A stretch of DNA of 53,894 nt. It comes from Sulfurospirillum arcachonense DSM 9755 (lineage in GTDB: Bacteria; Campylobacterota; Campylobacteria; Campylobacterales; Sulfurospirillaceae). Location: the NCBI RefSeq assembly GCF_000597725.1, contig NZ_JFBL01000020.1, positions 1-53,894 of the forward strand, written 5' to 3'. Of the stretch, positions 25,613 to 35,113 are shown one piece after another. The stretch's first letter is position 1. The number at the start of each line of letters is the position of its first letter. Made by a program: the position numbers and the translations under genes. The notes beneath the pieces were generated by a model. It worked only from the letters and a program-made list of their open reading frames with translations, did not search any database and was not told the DNA's origin.

Positions 25613-26366
25613 CCTAGTTCTATCAGGTGGGGCTGCTAGAGGTGCTTTTCATTTGGGTGTTTTACAAGCTATTGATGAACTTGGTGTTGAAATTGATGTT
25701 ATTTCTGGAAGTAGTATAGGTGCAATCATAGCTACAAGTTATGCAGCAGGTATTTCTCCTAAAAGGCAGCTTGAAATCTTTAAATCTAAAGAGTTTAAAA
25801 AAGCTTTTAAATTTAATTATTTTAAGAAGGGATTGTTTCAAGTTGATGCACAAAAAAGTATCATTCAAAAATTAGTACCAATAAAAAATATAGAAGATAC
25901 TAGTATTAAACTTTATGTTTCAGCAATAGATCTTATAAGTGGAGATATTATTTACTTTGAAAAAGGACCAGCGAATATACTATGTGTTGCTTCAAGTGCT
26001 GTTGTACCTCTTTTTAGACCTATTGATTATAAAAACTACAAATTAGCTGATGGTGGAATAATGGATAATTTTCCAATAACACCTATTATAAAATATACTA
26101 ATCCAATTATTGGTGTGGATTTACACCCTTTAGAAAAAGGTTGTAAAAACTCTATGATGGCAATTATGAAAAGGATATTATTTTTAATGTGGAGAGCTTC
26201 TGTTCAAAAACAAATTGGTTTTTGTGATTTGTATATAAGTAATAAAAAATTGTCACAATACGGTCTTTATTCGTTTAAAAAACTTGATGAAATCTTTGAT
26301 TTAGGGTATAAACAAGCAATGATGGATATAAAATGTTTTTTAAATCAAACAATTGATTCAAAATAG
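25602..26366 (+). CDS. Patatin-like phospholipase
   Basis: 254 residues. SGGAARGAFHLGVLQAI forms the oxyanion hole, SGSSIGAIIA holds the nucleophile (Ser38), and LADGGIMDNFPI holds the catalytic Asp: a complete Ser-Asp dyad. It probably hydrolyses acyl esters of phospholipids, as in the bacterial RssA-type group. The frame continues upstream to a TTG at 25587, but ATG 25602 is where the family starts and is better spaced. Convergent with the minus-strand operon ending at 26381. Confidence 0.85.
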   Translation: MKISLVLSGGAARGAFHLGVLQAIDELGVEIDVISGSSIGAIIATSYAAGISPKRQLEIFKSKEFKKAFKFNYFKKGLFQVDAQKSIIQKLVPIKNIEDTSIKLYVSAIDLISGDIIYFEKGPANILCVASSAVVPLFRPIDYKNYKLADGGIMDNFPITPIIKYTNPIIGVDLHPLEKGCKNSMMAIMKRILFLMWRASVQKQIGFCDLYISNKKLSQYGLYSFKKLDEIFDLGYKQAMMDIKCFLNQTIDSK

Positions 26367-26380
26367 AAGAGGAGAAAAAA

Positions 26381-26788
26381 CTACTCTTCTTCTACTTCTT
26401 TAACACTCTCAAGTACAACACCTAGTATATCAGTCATTGTTAAAATTCCTTCAAGTTCATTGTTATCAATGACTAAAAGACGTTTTACTCCACTATTTAC
26501 CATTACTTGTGCCGCATATTTAACATCTAATTCTTCAGAAACTTGAAAGGCAGGTTTGGAATATACATCATAAACTCTCAATAAGTCAATATCACCATCA
26601 TTTGCTACTATCGATTGAAGAATATTTTTATATGTGAGCATACCATATGCATCATGTGGTTTTAGTTTATTTACAACTAAGGATTTTACTTTCGTTTTTC
26701 TCATGATGTTAAGAGCTTCTCTTATAGGCATCATTGGTGAAACTAAAATTATTTTATCTGCTTTTACCATTACATCTTTAACTAACAT
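26381..26788 (-). CDS. CBS-domain pair protein
   Basis: 135 residues, two CBS motifs and nothing else: VKDVMVKADKIILVSPMMPIREALNIMRKTKVKSL and SGVKRLLVIDNNELEGILTMTDILG. Stand-alone CBS pairs bind adenine nucleotides or other ligands and gate partner proteins. Last gene of a nine-gene operon, 10 bp after the PII-like gene and downstream of the DUF1538 membrane protein, so a regulator of that transporter is a reasonable inference. Confidence 0.85.
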   Translation of the reverse strand: MLVKDVMVKADKIILVSPMMPIREALNIMRKTKVKSLVVNKLKPHDAYGMLTYKNILQSIVANDGDIDLLRVYDVYSKPAFQVSEELDVKYAAQVMVNSGVKRLLVIDNNELEGILTMTDILGVVLESVKEVEEE

Positions 26789-26798
26789 TTAAATTCCT

Positions 26799-27152
26799 TT
26801 ATAATTCTTCTAAAATTTCTTTTTCAAACAGTTCAACTTCTTTACTCTCCATCCCTGATACATGAGTTAATGGAAAAGTAAATACCATTCCATTTGCATT
26901 TTCATCATTATGTAAACCAAGTTCTTGTCGAAAAGCTTTTAAAACTTTCATGCTTAGTTTTTGAGGAAGTATGAAAAGCAATACCGAAACATTTTCTTCA
27001 AGTGTTAAGCCAAAAAATACTTTTTTTTCTTCAAGTCCAATACTCTTCCCATGGAGGATTGTTACTCCACCAGCACCAGCTTTTTTTGCTATATCTATAG
27101 CTTCTTCTTCTTTTGAATCAGGAACCATAGCTACGAGTGATATAAATTTCAT
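26799..27152 (-). CDS. PII-family (GlnB-like) signalling protein
   Basis: 117 residues with a ferredoxin-like PII fold: [37 protein letters not shown], a short T-loop region, and [19 protein letters not shown] as the second helix. It is not the canonical GlnB: the uridylylated Tyr is not in its usual context and the T-loop is short, as in transporter-linked PII-like proteins. Starts 4 nt inside the end of the DUF1538 gene, so it is translated together with it; it probably binds a nucleotide or anion and controls that protein. Confidence 0.75.
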   Translation of the reverse strand: MKFISLVAMVPDSKEEEAIDIAKKAGAGGVTILHGKSIGLEEKKVFFGLTLEENVSVLLFILPQKLSMKVLKAFRQELGLHNDENANGMVFTFPLTHVSGMESKEVELFEKEILEEL

Positions 27153-28666
27153 TTTATCTCCTTAGTACTTATCTCTTCTTTTGAATTTTTTATTTGTGCA
27201 ATTATCCCATATCCCATAACAGTTATCATAGGAAATAGTGAAGCAAAAGCAATGAGTCCAAAACCATCTATTAAAGGGTTTCTTCCTGCTATATTTTCAG
27301 CCAATCCTAACCCAAGTGCTGCAACAAGTGGTACTGTAACTGTTGAAGTTGTAACACCTCCACTATCATAGGCAATAGGTATTATATATTTTGGTGCAAA
27401 AAATGTCATAATAACCACTATAATATAGCCTACTATAATATAGTAGTGTATAGGCGTTCCACTTATAAGTCTATATGCTCCAAGGGAAATACCAATAGCA
27501 ACACCAAATGCAACTGCTATTCTAAGTGTGTTTTGGTTAATATTACCTTTACTAATTTCACTTGCTTTCATGGCAATTGCTATAAGGGCTGGCTCTGCCA
27601 TAGTTGTTGAAAACCCTATTAAAAAACCAAATAAATATATAAGATAATCATTACCCATACCTGTAAGAGCATAAGCAATGCTTTCTCCAATAGGAAACAA
27701 TCCAAGTTCAAGTCCAACGATGAACGCATCAAGTCCAATAATAAGTAAAATAACGCCAACAGCAACTTTTTTAAGATGAGGAATAGGCTTTTTGATAATA
27801 ATGTACTGGAAAAAACAAATCACTAAGAGAATAGGTAAGACATCTTTAATAACTCCTAATAACTCTAAAAAGAGATTGTAAACACCAAAGCGATTAAGAA
27901 TTGGTGTATGTTGTATAGCTTCATTGACAATAGCACCAACTTCATGAGTTGAACCAAAGTTGTATACAATAATACCAAATACTTGAACAAATATCATAGG
28001 AGTTAGTGAAGCAAAAGCTATGAGACCAAAACCGTCAATTGCAGGATTTCTTCCTTTAATGGAAGAACTTAGTCCAATCCCAAGAGCAGCCACAAGAGGA
28101 ACTGTAACTGTTGAAGTAGTAACACCACCACTATCATAAGCAAGGCCTATAATCTCAACTGGAGCAAAAAAGGTTACTGATACAACAAGTATATAACCCG
28201 CAATAATATAGTATTGAATAGGATGGCCTAAAAGTATTCTAAGAACTCCAAGAGCAATAGCAAAACCAACTGAAAAAGCAACTGTAATTCTAAGTAAAAA
28301 TGCATCAATTCTACCATCGCTAATAACCGAAGCTTTTTTGGCAATGGCAATAAGTGCTGGTTCTGCAATAGTTGTAGAAAAACCAATCAAAAAAGCAAAA
28401 CCAAGTAACCAAAAAACAGAGCCTTTTTTAGCAAAGTCATTTGCTAGATTTTCTCCAACAGGAAATATCCCGATTTCAAGACCTCTTATAAAAAGGGCAA
28501 GTCCTGTAGCAACTATAAAAAGACCAATACAAATAGAAACTAAATCATTAGGGATAGTTTTTATAATGAGTATTTGAAAAAATGCTACTACAGCAATAAT
28601 CGGTAATAAATCTTTCGTAGAATTTTTTAAGTCAGATAAAAATATCTTTAAACTTTCAACTATCAT
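27149..28666 (-). CDS. DUF1538 membrane protein with internal duplication
   Basis: 505 residues, about 12-14 membrane helices. The two halves repeat each other: [22 protein letters not shown] (about residue 95) and [22 protein letters not shown] (about 355), followed each time by [22 protein letters not shown] / [22 protein letters not shown] and [11 protein letters not shown]. The duplicated polar-in-membrane motifs suggest a transporter with inverted or parallel pseudo-symmetry; substrate unknown (no function is assigned to DUF1538). Overlaps FlgS by 11 nt upstream and PII by 4 nt downstream. Confidence 0.85.
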   Translation of the reverse strand: MIVESLKIFLSDLKNSTKDLLPIIAVVAFFQILIIKTIPNDLVSICIGLFIVATGLALFIRGLEIGIFPVGENLANDFAKKGSVFWLLGFAFLIGFSTTIAEPALIAIAKKASVISDGRIDAFLLRITVAFSVGFAIALGVLRILLGHPIQYYIIAGYILVVSVTFFAPVEIIGLAYDSGGVTTSTVTVPLVAALGIGLSSSIKGRNPAIDGFGLIAFASLTPMIFVQVFGIIVYNFGSTHEVGAIVNEAIQHTPILNRFGVYNLFLELLGVIKDVLPILLVICFFQYIIIKKPIPHLKKVAVGVILLIIGLDAFIVGLELGLFPIGESIAYALTGMGNDYLIYLFGFLIGFSTTMAEPALIAIAMKASEISKGNINQNTLRIAVAFGVAIGISLGAYRLISGTPIHYYIIVGYIIVVIMTFFAPKYIIPIAYDSGGVTTSTVTVPLVAALGLGLAENIAGRNPLIDGFGLIAFASLFPMITVMGYGIIAQIKNSKEEISTKEIK

Positions 28667-29687
28667 CGGTTTTTTCCCAAGATATTTTGAAACCTTTTAC
28701 ATCTTGTAAAAGTTCAATATTTCCGTTATGTGCTTCCATAATTTGTAATGAGAGGGCCAATCCTAAACCATGTCCTTTTGTTTTTGTTGTTTTAAATGGC
28801 TCAAAGAGTATATTTTTATTTTGTATTTCTTTTCCATTATCTGTTATATAAAAGGCATGTTGAGTATTTTCTTCTTTATAAGATAGAGTAACTTTACCAC
28901 TTTCATTTTCACCTTCTTCAATAGCATCAATAGCATTAAATATAAAGTTTTGTAAGACTAAAACTAAAAGTTCAAAATCTCCATTAATTTTAAGATGAGG
29001 TAAATCAAATTTAAAATCTATCTCTTTTGAGTAAGTATATTGTTCACATGAAAGTTCACATTCCGCATTAAGTTTGTCTAAATAAAAGTGTTGAAAATTG
29101 AGTTGGAGTCCTTTTGTAAAAAGTAAGGTTGCTTTTATTATTCTTTCTACTCTCCAAATAGCTCTTCGTATCTCTAAAACAAGAGGTTTACTGCCTATAT
29201 CTACTTTTTTAAAGAGAGTTGATGCCAAAAGAGAAACTGAACCAATAGGATTTCTTATCTCATGCGAAAGATGAGCTGCTACTTGTCCCATAGAAGCAAG
29301 TCTTTCTCTTCTTTTTTCTTCAGTTATATCTGTAGCACTGACAATGGTTTTTTCAGCCTGTTTTGTTACTTTAACTAGATAATACAAGCCTTCATGTTCG
29401 ATTTCACTTGTAGATTCTGATGTATTTATATAAGGCAATAAGGCATTTATTTTTGTTGCTTCACTGTTTTGTAAAAAGATTTCATTATTGGCTTCTAGAA
29501 CCCAAAGAGCATTTGGTTGAACTTCTATGATTTGTAAAAAAAGCTCTTGCATGGAGATGTATGATTCGTTGAGTTTTTTGTATTCATTTTCTATGACATA
29601 CGTTTGATTTATAAGATCTTCAAGACCTTTTTTAAAAATTTCTTTCTCTTTGTTACTCAAAGAGTTTAATAAACTTTCATCTATCAA
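28656..29687 (-). CDS. flgS: FlgS-like soluble flagellar sensor histidine kinase
   Basis: 343 residues, no membrane helix. The N-terminus ([29 protein letters not shown]) is helical, then a PAS-like unit ([19 protein letters not shown]), the linker [24 protein letters not shown], the H-box [18 protein letters not shown], and an ATPase domain with N-box [13 protein letters not shown] and [12 protein letters not shown]. This layout and wording match FlgS of Campylobacter/Helicobacter, the kinase that activates the sigma-54 regulator FlgR from the basal body. FlgR is not in the window. Its position inside an ion-transport operon is odd. Overlaps neighbours by 4 and 11 nt. Confidence 0.75.
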   Translation of the reverse strand: MIDESLLNSLSNKEKEIFKKGLEDLINQTYVIENEYKKLNESYISMQELFLQIIEVQPNALWVLEANNEIFLQNSEATKINALLPYINTSESTSEIEHEGLYYLVKVTKQAEKTIVSATDITEEKRRERLASMGQVAAHLSHEIRNPIGSVSLLASTLFKKVDIGSKPLVLEIRRAIWRVERIIKATLLFTKGLQLNFQHFYLDKLNAECELSCEQYTYSKEIDFKFDLPHLKINGDFELLVLVLQNFIFNAIDAIEEGENESGKVTLSYKEENTQHAFYITDNGKEIQNKNILFEPFKTTKTKGHGLGLALSLQIMEAHNGNIELLQDVKGFKISWEKTDDS

Positions 29688-30580
29688 TATAATTCCTCAA
29701 AGTCTTTTAATTCAAAAAGTAAAATAGTATTATTATTCATAGCTTTTAACTCTTTACTAAATCCACTTTTAGAACATAATACAAAATGGCTTACCTCAAG
29801 TTCTATTTTTTCACATTTTCTTTTAAGAGAGCTTAGTATGTTTTTACACATACGATGGTTTTTCCATTTAGACTCACCTGCGATTATTGTACCATTTTTT
29901 ATTTCAATAAGTAAGTCTATTTCAATATTTTTTTGCCAATAACTCCCATAAGTAATAATATTTTCTTTTTTATACTTATTTATAATGAGCTGATTACTCA
30001 ATTCTTCAAAAGTGAGACTAATATACTGCTCAATATTAGAAATTATATGTTGTAATAACTCTTCTTTATTTACATGTAAAGCTTTTTTTAAAAAAGGAGC
30101 AATAAAAGTAAACCAAAAACGGGTAAAGTTGTCTTTAAAATATATTTTATCTTGTATCTCATAGTGTCTAAGAGATTTTTTAATAAGTTGCCCTTTAAAT
30201 TCTCGTAGTGGTTTTTCTCTACTTCTTTCTTTTTTGATAATATTTTTTTCAAAAAGAGATTTATATAAAGCTCTTCCTCTTACTTGTGAAATATTTTCTT
30301 TTTTATACACAGTATAACTTTTTCTATCTCCTATAGCTAAACGTATAAGAATGGATTCTAAATCTTCTTGAAAAGCTAGATTTTCATCATAATTAAAATA
30401 AGGTTTTAATTCATCTATTTTATCAATTATATTTTGCTGTATACATGTAGATAAATCATAATCAAGATTTAAAAAGTTTAAAAATGGATGACCATTGAAG
30501 ATAGAGTAAAATTCTATAGTTTCTTCTATATTTAAGTGAATGAATTTATCATGAAATTTTTTGAATGCATTATCTTGCAT
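29684..30580 (-). CDS. DUF234 protein lacking an ATPase domain
   Basis: 298 residues. The C-terminal part (about 140-290) is a DUF234 module: YEIQDKIYFKDNFTRFWFTFIAPF, then the nuclease-like NIEIDLLIEIKNGTIIAGESKWKNHRM, with the Asp...Glu-x-Lys pattern of a PD-(D/E)XK fold. DUF234 is normally the tail of archaeal/bacterial STAND-like ATPases; here no P-loop is present and an unrelated helical N-terminus replaces it. Function unknown. It contains a TTACATGTAA palindrome (30070). Stop and start abut TrkH and FlgS within 4 nt. Confidence 0.75.
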   Translation of the reverse strand: MQDNAFKKFHDKFIHLNIEETIEFYSIFNGHPFLNFLNLDYDLSTCIQQNIIDKIDELKPYFNYDENLAFQEDLESILIRLAIGDRKSYTVYKKENISQVRGRALYKSLFEKNIIKKERSREKPLREFKGQLIKKSLRHYEIQDKIYFKDNFTRFWFTFIAPFLKKALHVNKEELLQHIISNIEQYISLTFEELSNQLIINKYKKENIITYGSYWQKNIEIDLLIEIKNGTIIAGESKWKNHRMCKNILSSLKRKCEKIELEVSHFVLCSKSGFSKELKAMNNNTILLFELKDFEELY

Positions 30581-32032
30581 TTAGAACTTTTTCCAAAAAG
30601 ATTTAGCAAAAATTATGAAAACCGTATAGCATTCAAGTCTTCCTATAATCATGGCACAACTTAAAACCATTTTATCATACCATGTAAAAAATGAGTAGTT
30701 TTCAGCAGGTCCTGTCAAACCAAATCCTGGACCAATATTACCTACCATAGAAATTGCAGTTGAAATAGAACTCATTTCATCATAACCTCTAGCATAAAGA
30801 TAAGTCATAGTAACAAATATAGTCATAACAAAGAGTGAGATAAATCCAAATACAGAACGTAATGTAGAGCTTTTAACTTCTTTATTATCTATAAAAATAG
30901 AAGAAATTGTATCTGGTTGAAGAGATTTTTTGATTTCAAAAAGAATATTTTTAAAAAAGATAATATGTCTAATACTTTTTATACCACCAGCAGTTGAACC
31001 TGTATTTCCTCCTAAGACCATTGCAAAAAAGACAATCATAACAGCTACATTTCCCCAAGTTTCATAATTGAGAGTTGCAAAACCTGTTGTTGTTGCTACA
31101 GAGACGATTGTAAAAGAAGCATGCGTTAAAGCAGTATAAAAACTGTCACTGCTATTTGTATAATGCACTAGGGCTAAACCAAGTGAAAGTAGGACAATCA
31201 TAGTTGTTAAAAATTTAAACTCTTCATGAAAATATGCTTCTCTATCACCTGTGAAAAATTTGATGTGAGATATAAAGTTTAGACTTGAGATATACATAAA
31301 AATTATTGTTACCCAAAGAATTGCATCATTGTGATAAAATCCAAGAGAAGCATTTTTTGTAGAAAAACCACCTGTTGATATGGTAGAAAGTGCATGAGAA
31401 AGTGCATCAAACCAATTCATTCCAAAAATCATAAGAAAAAGAAAGTTTGCAAAAGTAAAAAGGCAGTAAACACTCCATAGTTTTATAGCGGTATCTTTGA
31501 TTTTTGGAGAAACTTTATCTAGGGATATTCCTGTTGATTCAGCCTTAAAAAGAGAAAGAGAACCATTTGGATTTAAAAGTGGTAAAAGACCAACTCCTAA
31601 GATAATAATACCCATACCCCCAAGCCAATGCATTAAACTTCTATGAAACAATAAACTGTGAGGAAGTCCTTCTATATTTGAAAATATAGTAGCTCCTGTT
31701 GTAGTAAAACCACTAATAGATTCAAAAAAAGCATCAGCAAAACTTATATTATCTACAAGGATTGTAAAAGGTATAGCCCCACCAATACCTAAAAGTAGCC
31801 AAACTAAGTTTACACTAATAATACTTTCTTTAATACTAAGTGAAACAACATGGTCCTTTAAAAGAAAAAATATAAAAGAGTTAATGCCTAACAAAGATAC
31901 AATTGTCAACATATAGTATTTAATATCTTCACCATAAAAAAATCCGATAGCTGGAGGAATCAGTAAAGCAAAAAAAACTACAATACCTACAGCAGAAATA
32001 AATTTGAGTATATTCTTCTTATTCATTTTCAC
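30581..32032 (-). CDS. trkH: TrkH-family potassium uptake protein
   Basis: 483 residues, the K+-translocating membrane subunit. Four pore-loop repeats are visible; the filter-like segments include SGFTTTGATIF, ISTGGFSTKNASLG, TTTGFATLNYETW and VGNIGPGFGLTG. Each holds the conserved Gly. MLGGNTGSTAGGIKSIR is the TrkH intracellular gate loop. It assembles with the TrkA gene product encoded just upstream, with a 14-nt overlap. K+ uptake driven by the membrane potential is known for the family. Confidence 0.92.
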   Translation of the reverse strand: MKMNKKNILKFISAVGIVVFFALLIPPAIGFFYGEDIKYYMLTIVSLLGINSFIFFLLKDHVVSLSIKESIISVNLVWLLLGIGGAIPFTILVDNISFADAFFESISGFTTTGATIFSNIEGLPHSLLFHRSLMHWLGGMGIIILGVGLLPLLNPNGSLSLFKAESTGISLDKVSPKIKDTAIKLWSVYCLFTFANFLFLMIFGMNWFDALSHALSTISTGGFSTKNASLGFYHNDAILWVTIIFMYISSLNFISHIKFFTGDREAYFHEEFKFLTTMIVLLSLGLALVHYTNSSDSFYTALTHASFTIVSVATTTGFATLNYETWGNVAVMIVFFAMVLGGNTGSTAGGIKSIRHIIFFKNILFEIKKSLQPDTISSIFIDNKEVKSSTLRSVFGFISLFVMTIFVTMTYLYARGYDEMSSISTAISMVGNIGPGFGLTGPAENYSFFTWYDKMVLSCAMIIGRLECYTVFIIFAKSFWKKF

Positions 32033-33362
32033 CTTGTTTTAACCAATTTTTAAGAACCTTTGCATTTTTTGCTAAACAAAAGCAAATTATAATATCATCT
32101 ACCTGTAATGTTTTTGTATTTTTGTAAAAAAGAAATTTTTTATCTCTTTGAATATAAAAAGTTCCTTTACCGTAGATTTTATCATTGAGTTCTGGTTTTG
32201 TTTCAAGGAATTTAGAATTTGCAAATATCTTTCTCATAAACATAGTACCTTCACCACCACAAAAAACTCTTTGAGATACTATTTTGTTAGAAGTTACTTT
32301 TTCAAGGATACTATAATAAGCATTCATTTTTTCTCCACGAATTACTTCTATATTTAATTTTCTCATAAGTGAAGCGTATTGTCTGTTGTTATGAATCCCA
32401 ATAACTTTTTCTATACCTTTTTGATTAGCTTCCATACATTTTGTTATATTGAATTCATCATTTGTTGTTGCTGCTATAAAAATATTTGCATTTACTCCAT
32501 GGCTATCTAATAAAAAATCTAAGTTATAATTGCTTTTAATAACTTCAACATTGTTTTTTAATACAGTATTTGCATGCTTACATCTTTCTAAGTTTCTATC
32601 AATAAGCTTGATATTTAACCCTCTTTTTATTAATACTTTTGCAATCTCAAGACCTAGTTGATTTGCACCATAAATGATACAATTTTTTATGTCTTGTTTG
32701 TCTTGTTTCTTACAAATACTTACTCTAATAGAACTCATTAGAGATGGAAAAGCAAAGATATATATTAAGTCATTTGGCATGAGCATATCTAAATCATTGG
32801 GTACAAAAAATTTATCCCCTTTATCAATTCCTGCAATTATAAGTTTATTGTCTAGGTTATCTCTAAATTTTTCTATAGTAAGTGGTTCAAAGGTAGGATG
32901 TATTCTTATAGCAAGTAATAGTGCTTTTGTATAATCAAAAGTTTTTACATTATTTGCATGAGGAAAATCGATAAGATAGTTAAATGTCTTAGCAACATCA
33001 ATCGCTGGAGTAATAATATCTGTTATATTAAGTCTTTCTTTGATTTTATCACTCATAAAAAAGTCATTTTTTAGTCGGACTATTTTTTCTTTTACATTTA
33101 CAATGTTATCAATAATCAAAGAAGATAAGAGGTTGATTTCATCTGAATCAGTAACAGCAATAAACAGATCTATATCTTTTTTGATATTTCTATAAGTATA
33201 AGGGTCTTCAACATCTCCATATATACTTAAAACATCTAAAGTATCATCGATATTTTGAATTGTTTTTTCATTACTATCAATAAGAGTAACTTCGTTTTCT
33301 TCCATAAGCTCTTTTGCAAGAAAGTAACCTACTTTACCAGCACCAGCTATTACAACATTCAA
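32019..33362 (-). CDS. trkA: TrkA, cytosolic regulatory subunit of Trk K+ uptake
   Basis: 447 residues with two RCK units, each a Rossmann domain plus TrkA-C: the first opens VVIAGAGKVGYFLAKELMEENEVTLID, the second NCIIYGANQLGLEIAKVLIKRGLNIKLID. Each has an acidic residue at the end of the second strand, the mark of NAD(H) binding. It gates TrkH in response to nucleotides. The start overlaps the upstream small gene by 4 nt. Confidence 0.92.
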   Translation of the reverse strand: MNVVIAGAGKVGYFLAKELMEENEVTLIDSNEKTIQNIDDTLDVLSIYGDVEDPYTYRNIKKDIDLFIAVTDSDEINLLSSLIIDNIVNVKEKIVRLKNDFFMSDKIKERLNITDIITPAIDVAKTFNYLIDFPHANNVKTFDYTKALLLAIRIHPTFEPLTIEKFRDNLDNKLIIAGIDKGDKFFVPNDLDMLMPNDLIYIFAFPSLMSSIRVSICKKQDKQDIKNCIIYGANQLGLEIAKVLIKRGLNIKLIDRNLERCKHANTVLKNNVEVIKSNYNLDFLLDSHGVNANIFIAATTNDEFNITKCMEANQKGIEKVIGIHNNRQYASLMRKLNIEVIRGEKMNAYYSILEKVTSNKIVSQRVFCGGEGTMFMRKIFANSKFLETKPELNDKIYGKGTFYIQRDKKFLFYKNTKTLQVDDIIICFCLAKNAKVLKNWLKQGENE

Positions 33363-33808
33363 TTTTTATAACTTGTCATAGTTTTGTAAAATATATCGCT
33401 TAAATGAGAAATATATTTTTTTTCCATTGTAGTATCAATAATATCAATAAATGGATGATTTCCATATTTATCATTTACCATATAAGAAGAGTATTTAAAT
33501 CTTTCTTTTTTAGAGGCCGTTCTTAATATTGCATCGTAAAACGCTTCTCTTTTTTCATTGTATATAGATAATTCTATTTCAATTTTAAAGACTTTATCAT
33601 TGTGATCAAGAAAAGTTTTAATTACTTTTACAGAGTGGTCCATAACCGCATTATCAAATATATTTTTTTCACTTGAAATACATATTGAATTATTACATCT
33701 AAAATTATGTTCAAAAAGATAAGTTTTATCTTTGTTTATGAGATGCTCAAAGACACCAGAAAAAAGAAAAATAGGATAGCATAGCAAAAATAATATGATT
33801 TTTTTCAT
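33359..33808 (-). CDS. Small secreted/periplasmic hypothetical protein
   Basis: 149 residues. The signal peptide is MKKIILFLLCYPIFLFSG; the mature part has a Cys pair (FRCNNSICISSEKN) likely to be disulfide-bonded and a beta-rich centre (SVKVIKTFLDHNDKVFKIEIELSIYNEKREAFYDAILRT). No family is recognised. It sits between the antiporter (16 nt) and trkA (4-nt overlap), so it is expressed with K+ transport genes and may be a periplasmic partner of one of them. Confidence 0.7.
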   Translation of the reverse strand: MKKIILFLLCYPIFLFSGVFEHLINKDKTYLFEHNFRCNNSICISSEKNIFDNAVMDHSVKVIKTFLDHNDKVFKIEIELSIYNEKREAFYDAILRTASKKERFKYSSYMVNDKYGNHPFIDIIDTTMEKKYISHLSDIFYKTMTSYKN

Positions 33809-33824
33809 ATCAACTCCTCAAAAT

Positions 33825-35033
33825 TTACGCACATTCAAATTTAAATAACCATTTTAATAAAAATGGAGGGACAATTGTCGTGATTATTATAACAAAAATT
33901 AGCACAGCATATATTTCATTATTTAAAATTCCGTTTATTCTGCCAATTTCTGCAAAAATAAGACCAACTTCTCCTCTTGGTATCATTGAAATACCTATGA
34001 GCATTTTATTTGAAGCACATTTTTGTGTAATAAAATAAGCACCAATATATTTTCCTAAGACTGCTATTATAAGAAAAACAGCACTCATTATCCAAAAATC
34101 ACCAGATGTTAAATCCAAAACTTTTAGATTCATAGACAAACCAACCATTACAAAAAATATTGGTGTAAAAAGTTGTATGATTGGTGTCATAGAGTTTTTT
34201 ACTTTTTTTATAAAATCTGCACTTGCTCTAAGTCCTAAACCAAAAGGTAAGAAAAATCTACGAGAAAGCGCAATCCCTGCAGCAAAAGAACCTAATATCT
34301 CGGGAGCACCACTTAAATGTGATAGATATGAAAAAAGTAAAATGAGTGAGATAATAATAGTAGGGATAAATCCAGGAACTTGTTTTTTAGGATCATATTT
34401 TCTTACGAATTCAGACAAAATATTTGCAAGCATTGGAGCTAAAAGTAAAAACAAAAATATAAAAGCTGTAACGGTTCCTGCATTTGATAAACTTACTTCT
34501 TTTTTTATGGCAAAATCATATACAAAAACTAGAATAATAACACCAATAATATCATCAATAACAGCAGCACCTATAACTATCTGCGCGATACCTGTCTGTT
34601 CTTTGTGAATATCACGTAAAACCCTAAGAGTGATACCAATACTAGTTGCAGTGAGAGTTCCACCAATAAAAAGTGAAACAGGAAGTGTTAAATCAAATAT
34701 ATAAATACCTGCAAGCAAAGAAGCAGAAAATGGAAAAATAACACCAAAAAGAGCCACCACAATAGCTTTACTACCAGCTTCTCTCAATCGTTTGACATCA
34801 GTCTCTAAACCAACTTCAAAAAGGAGTAAAATAATACCAATTTCTGCTAAAACTTTTAAAACATCATTTACATCAATTATACCAAATCCAGATACTCCTA
34901 AAAGTATACCTGCACTTAGTTCTCCCAGTACTGAAGGAATTCCTACTTTTGCAAATAGTTCTCCTAAAATTCGAGCAGAAACAAGAATTAAAAATAACAT
35001 AAGAAAAAAGTTATGAATATCCATTTGACTCAC
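33825..35033 (-). CDS. Cation:proton antiporter, CPA2 (KefB-like membrane domain)
   Basis: 402 residues, about 12-13 helices. Family blocks are LGELFAKVGIPSVLGELSAGILLGVSG, ILLLFEVGLETDVKRLREAGSKA, GGTLTATSIGITLRVLRDIHKEQTGIAQIVIGAAVIDDIIGVIIL (the two Asp of the ion site) and MLIGISMIPRGEVGLIFAEIG. There is no C-terminal RCK domain; the operon's TrkA could serve this role, but that is inference. First gene of the nine-gene minus-strand operon; promoter in 35034-35113. Confidence 0.9.
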   Translation of the reverse strand: MSQMDIHNFFLMLFLILVSARILGELFAKVGIPSVLGELSAGILLGVSGFGIIDVNDVLKVLAEIGIILLLFEVGLETDVKRLREAGSKAIVVALFGVIFPFSASLLAGIYIFDLTLPVSLFIGGTLTATSIGITLRVLRDIHKEQTGIAQIVIGAAVIDDIIGVIILVFVYDFAIKKEVSLSNAGTVTAFIFLFLLLAPMLANILSEFVRKYDPKKQVPGFIPTIIISLILLFSYLSHLSGAPEILGSFAAGIALSRRFFLPFGLGLRASADFIKKVKNSMTPIIQLFTPIFFVMVGLSMNLKVLDLTSGDFWIMSAVFLIIAVLGKYIGAYFITQKCASNKMLIGISMIPRGEVGLIFAEIGRINGILNNEIYAVLIFVIIITTIVPPFLLKWLFKFECA

Positions 35034-35094
35034 CTTTGTATTATTTTACTCCAAAGTTTATAAAAAAACAATTTTTAGATAAAATGCTATATCT

Positions 35095-35104
35095 TTACAT
35101 GTAA
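35095..35104. repeat. TTACATGTAA palindrome at the Sir2 translation start
   Basis: Exact palindrome 9 bp before the ATG of the Sir2 gene; its right end runs into the ribosome-binding site TAAGGGG (35102-35108). A protein bound here could block translation initiation indirectly or transcription, but the same motif is also common inside genes. Confidence 0.7.
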
Positions 35105-35113
35105 GGGGTTTGT

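Noticed and set aside
26366-26396. Terminator between the patatin and CBS genes
   Set aside because: A GAAGAG/CTCTTC stem exists but has a long loop and overlaps coding sequence; too weak to list.
28656-29687. Kinase with a missing partner regulator, i.e. an orphan sensor
   Set aside because: The sequence looks like FlgS, whose regulator FlgR is normally encoded elsewhere, so the lack of an adjacent regulator is not evidence of an orphan.
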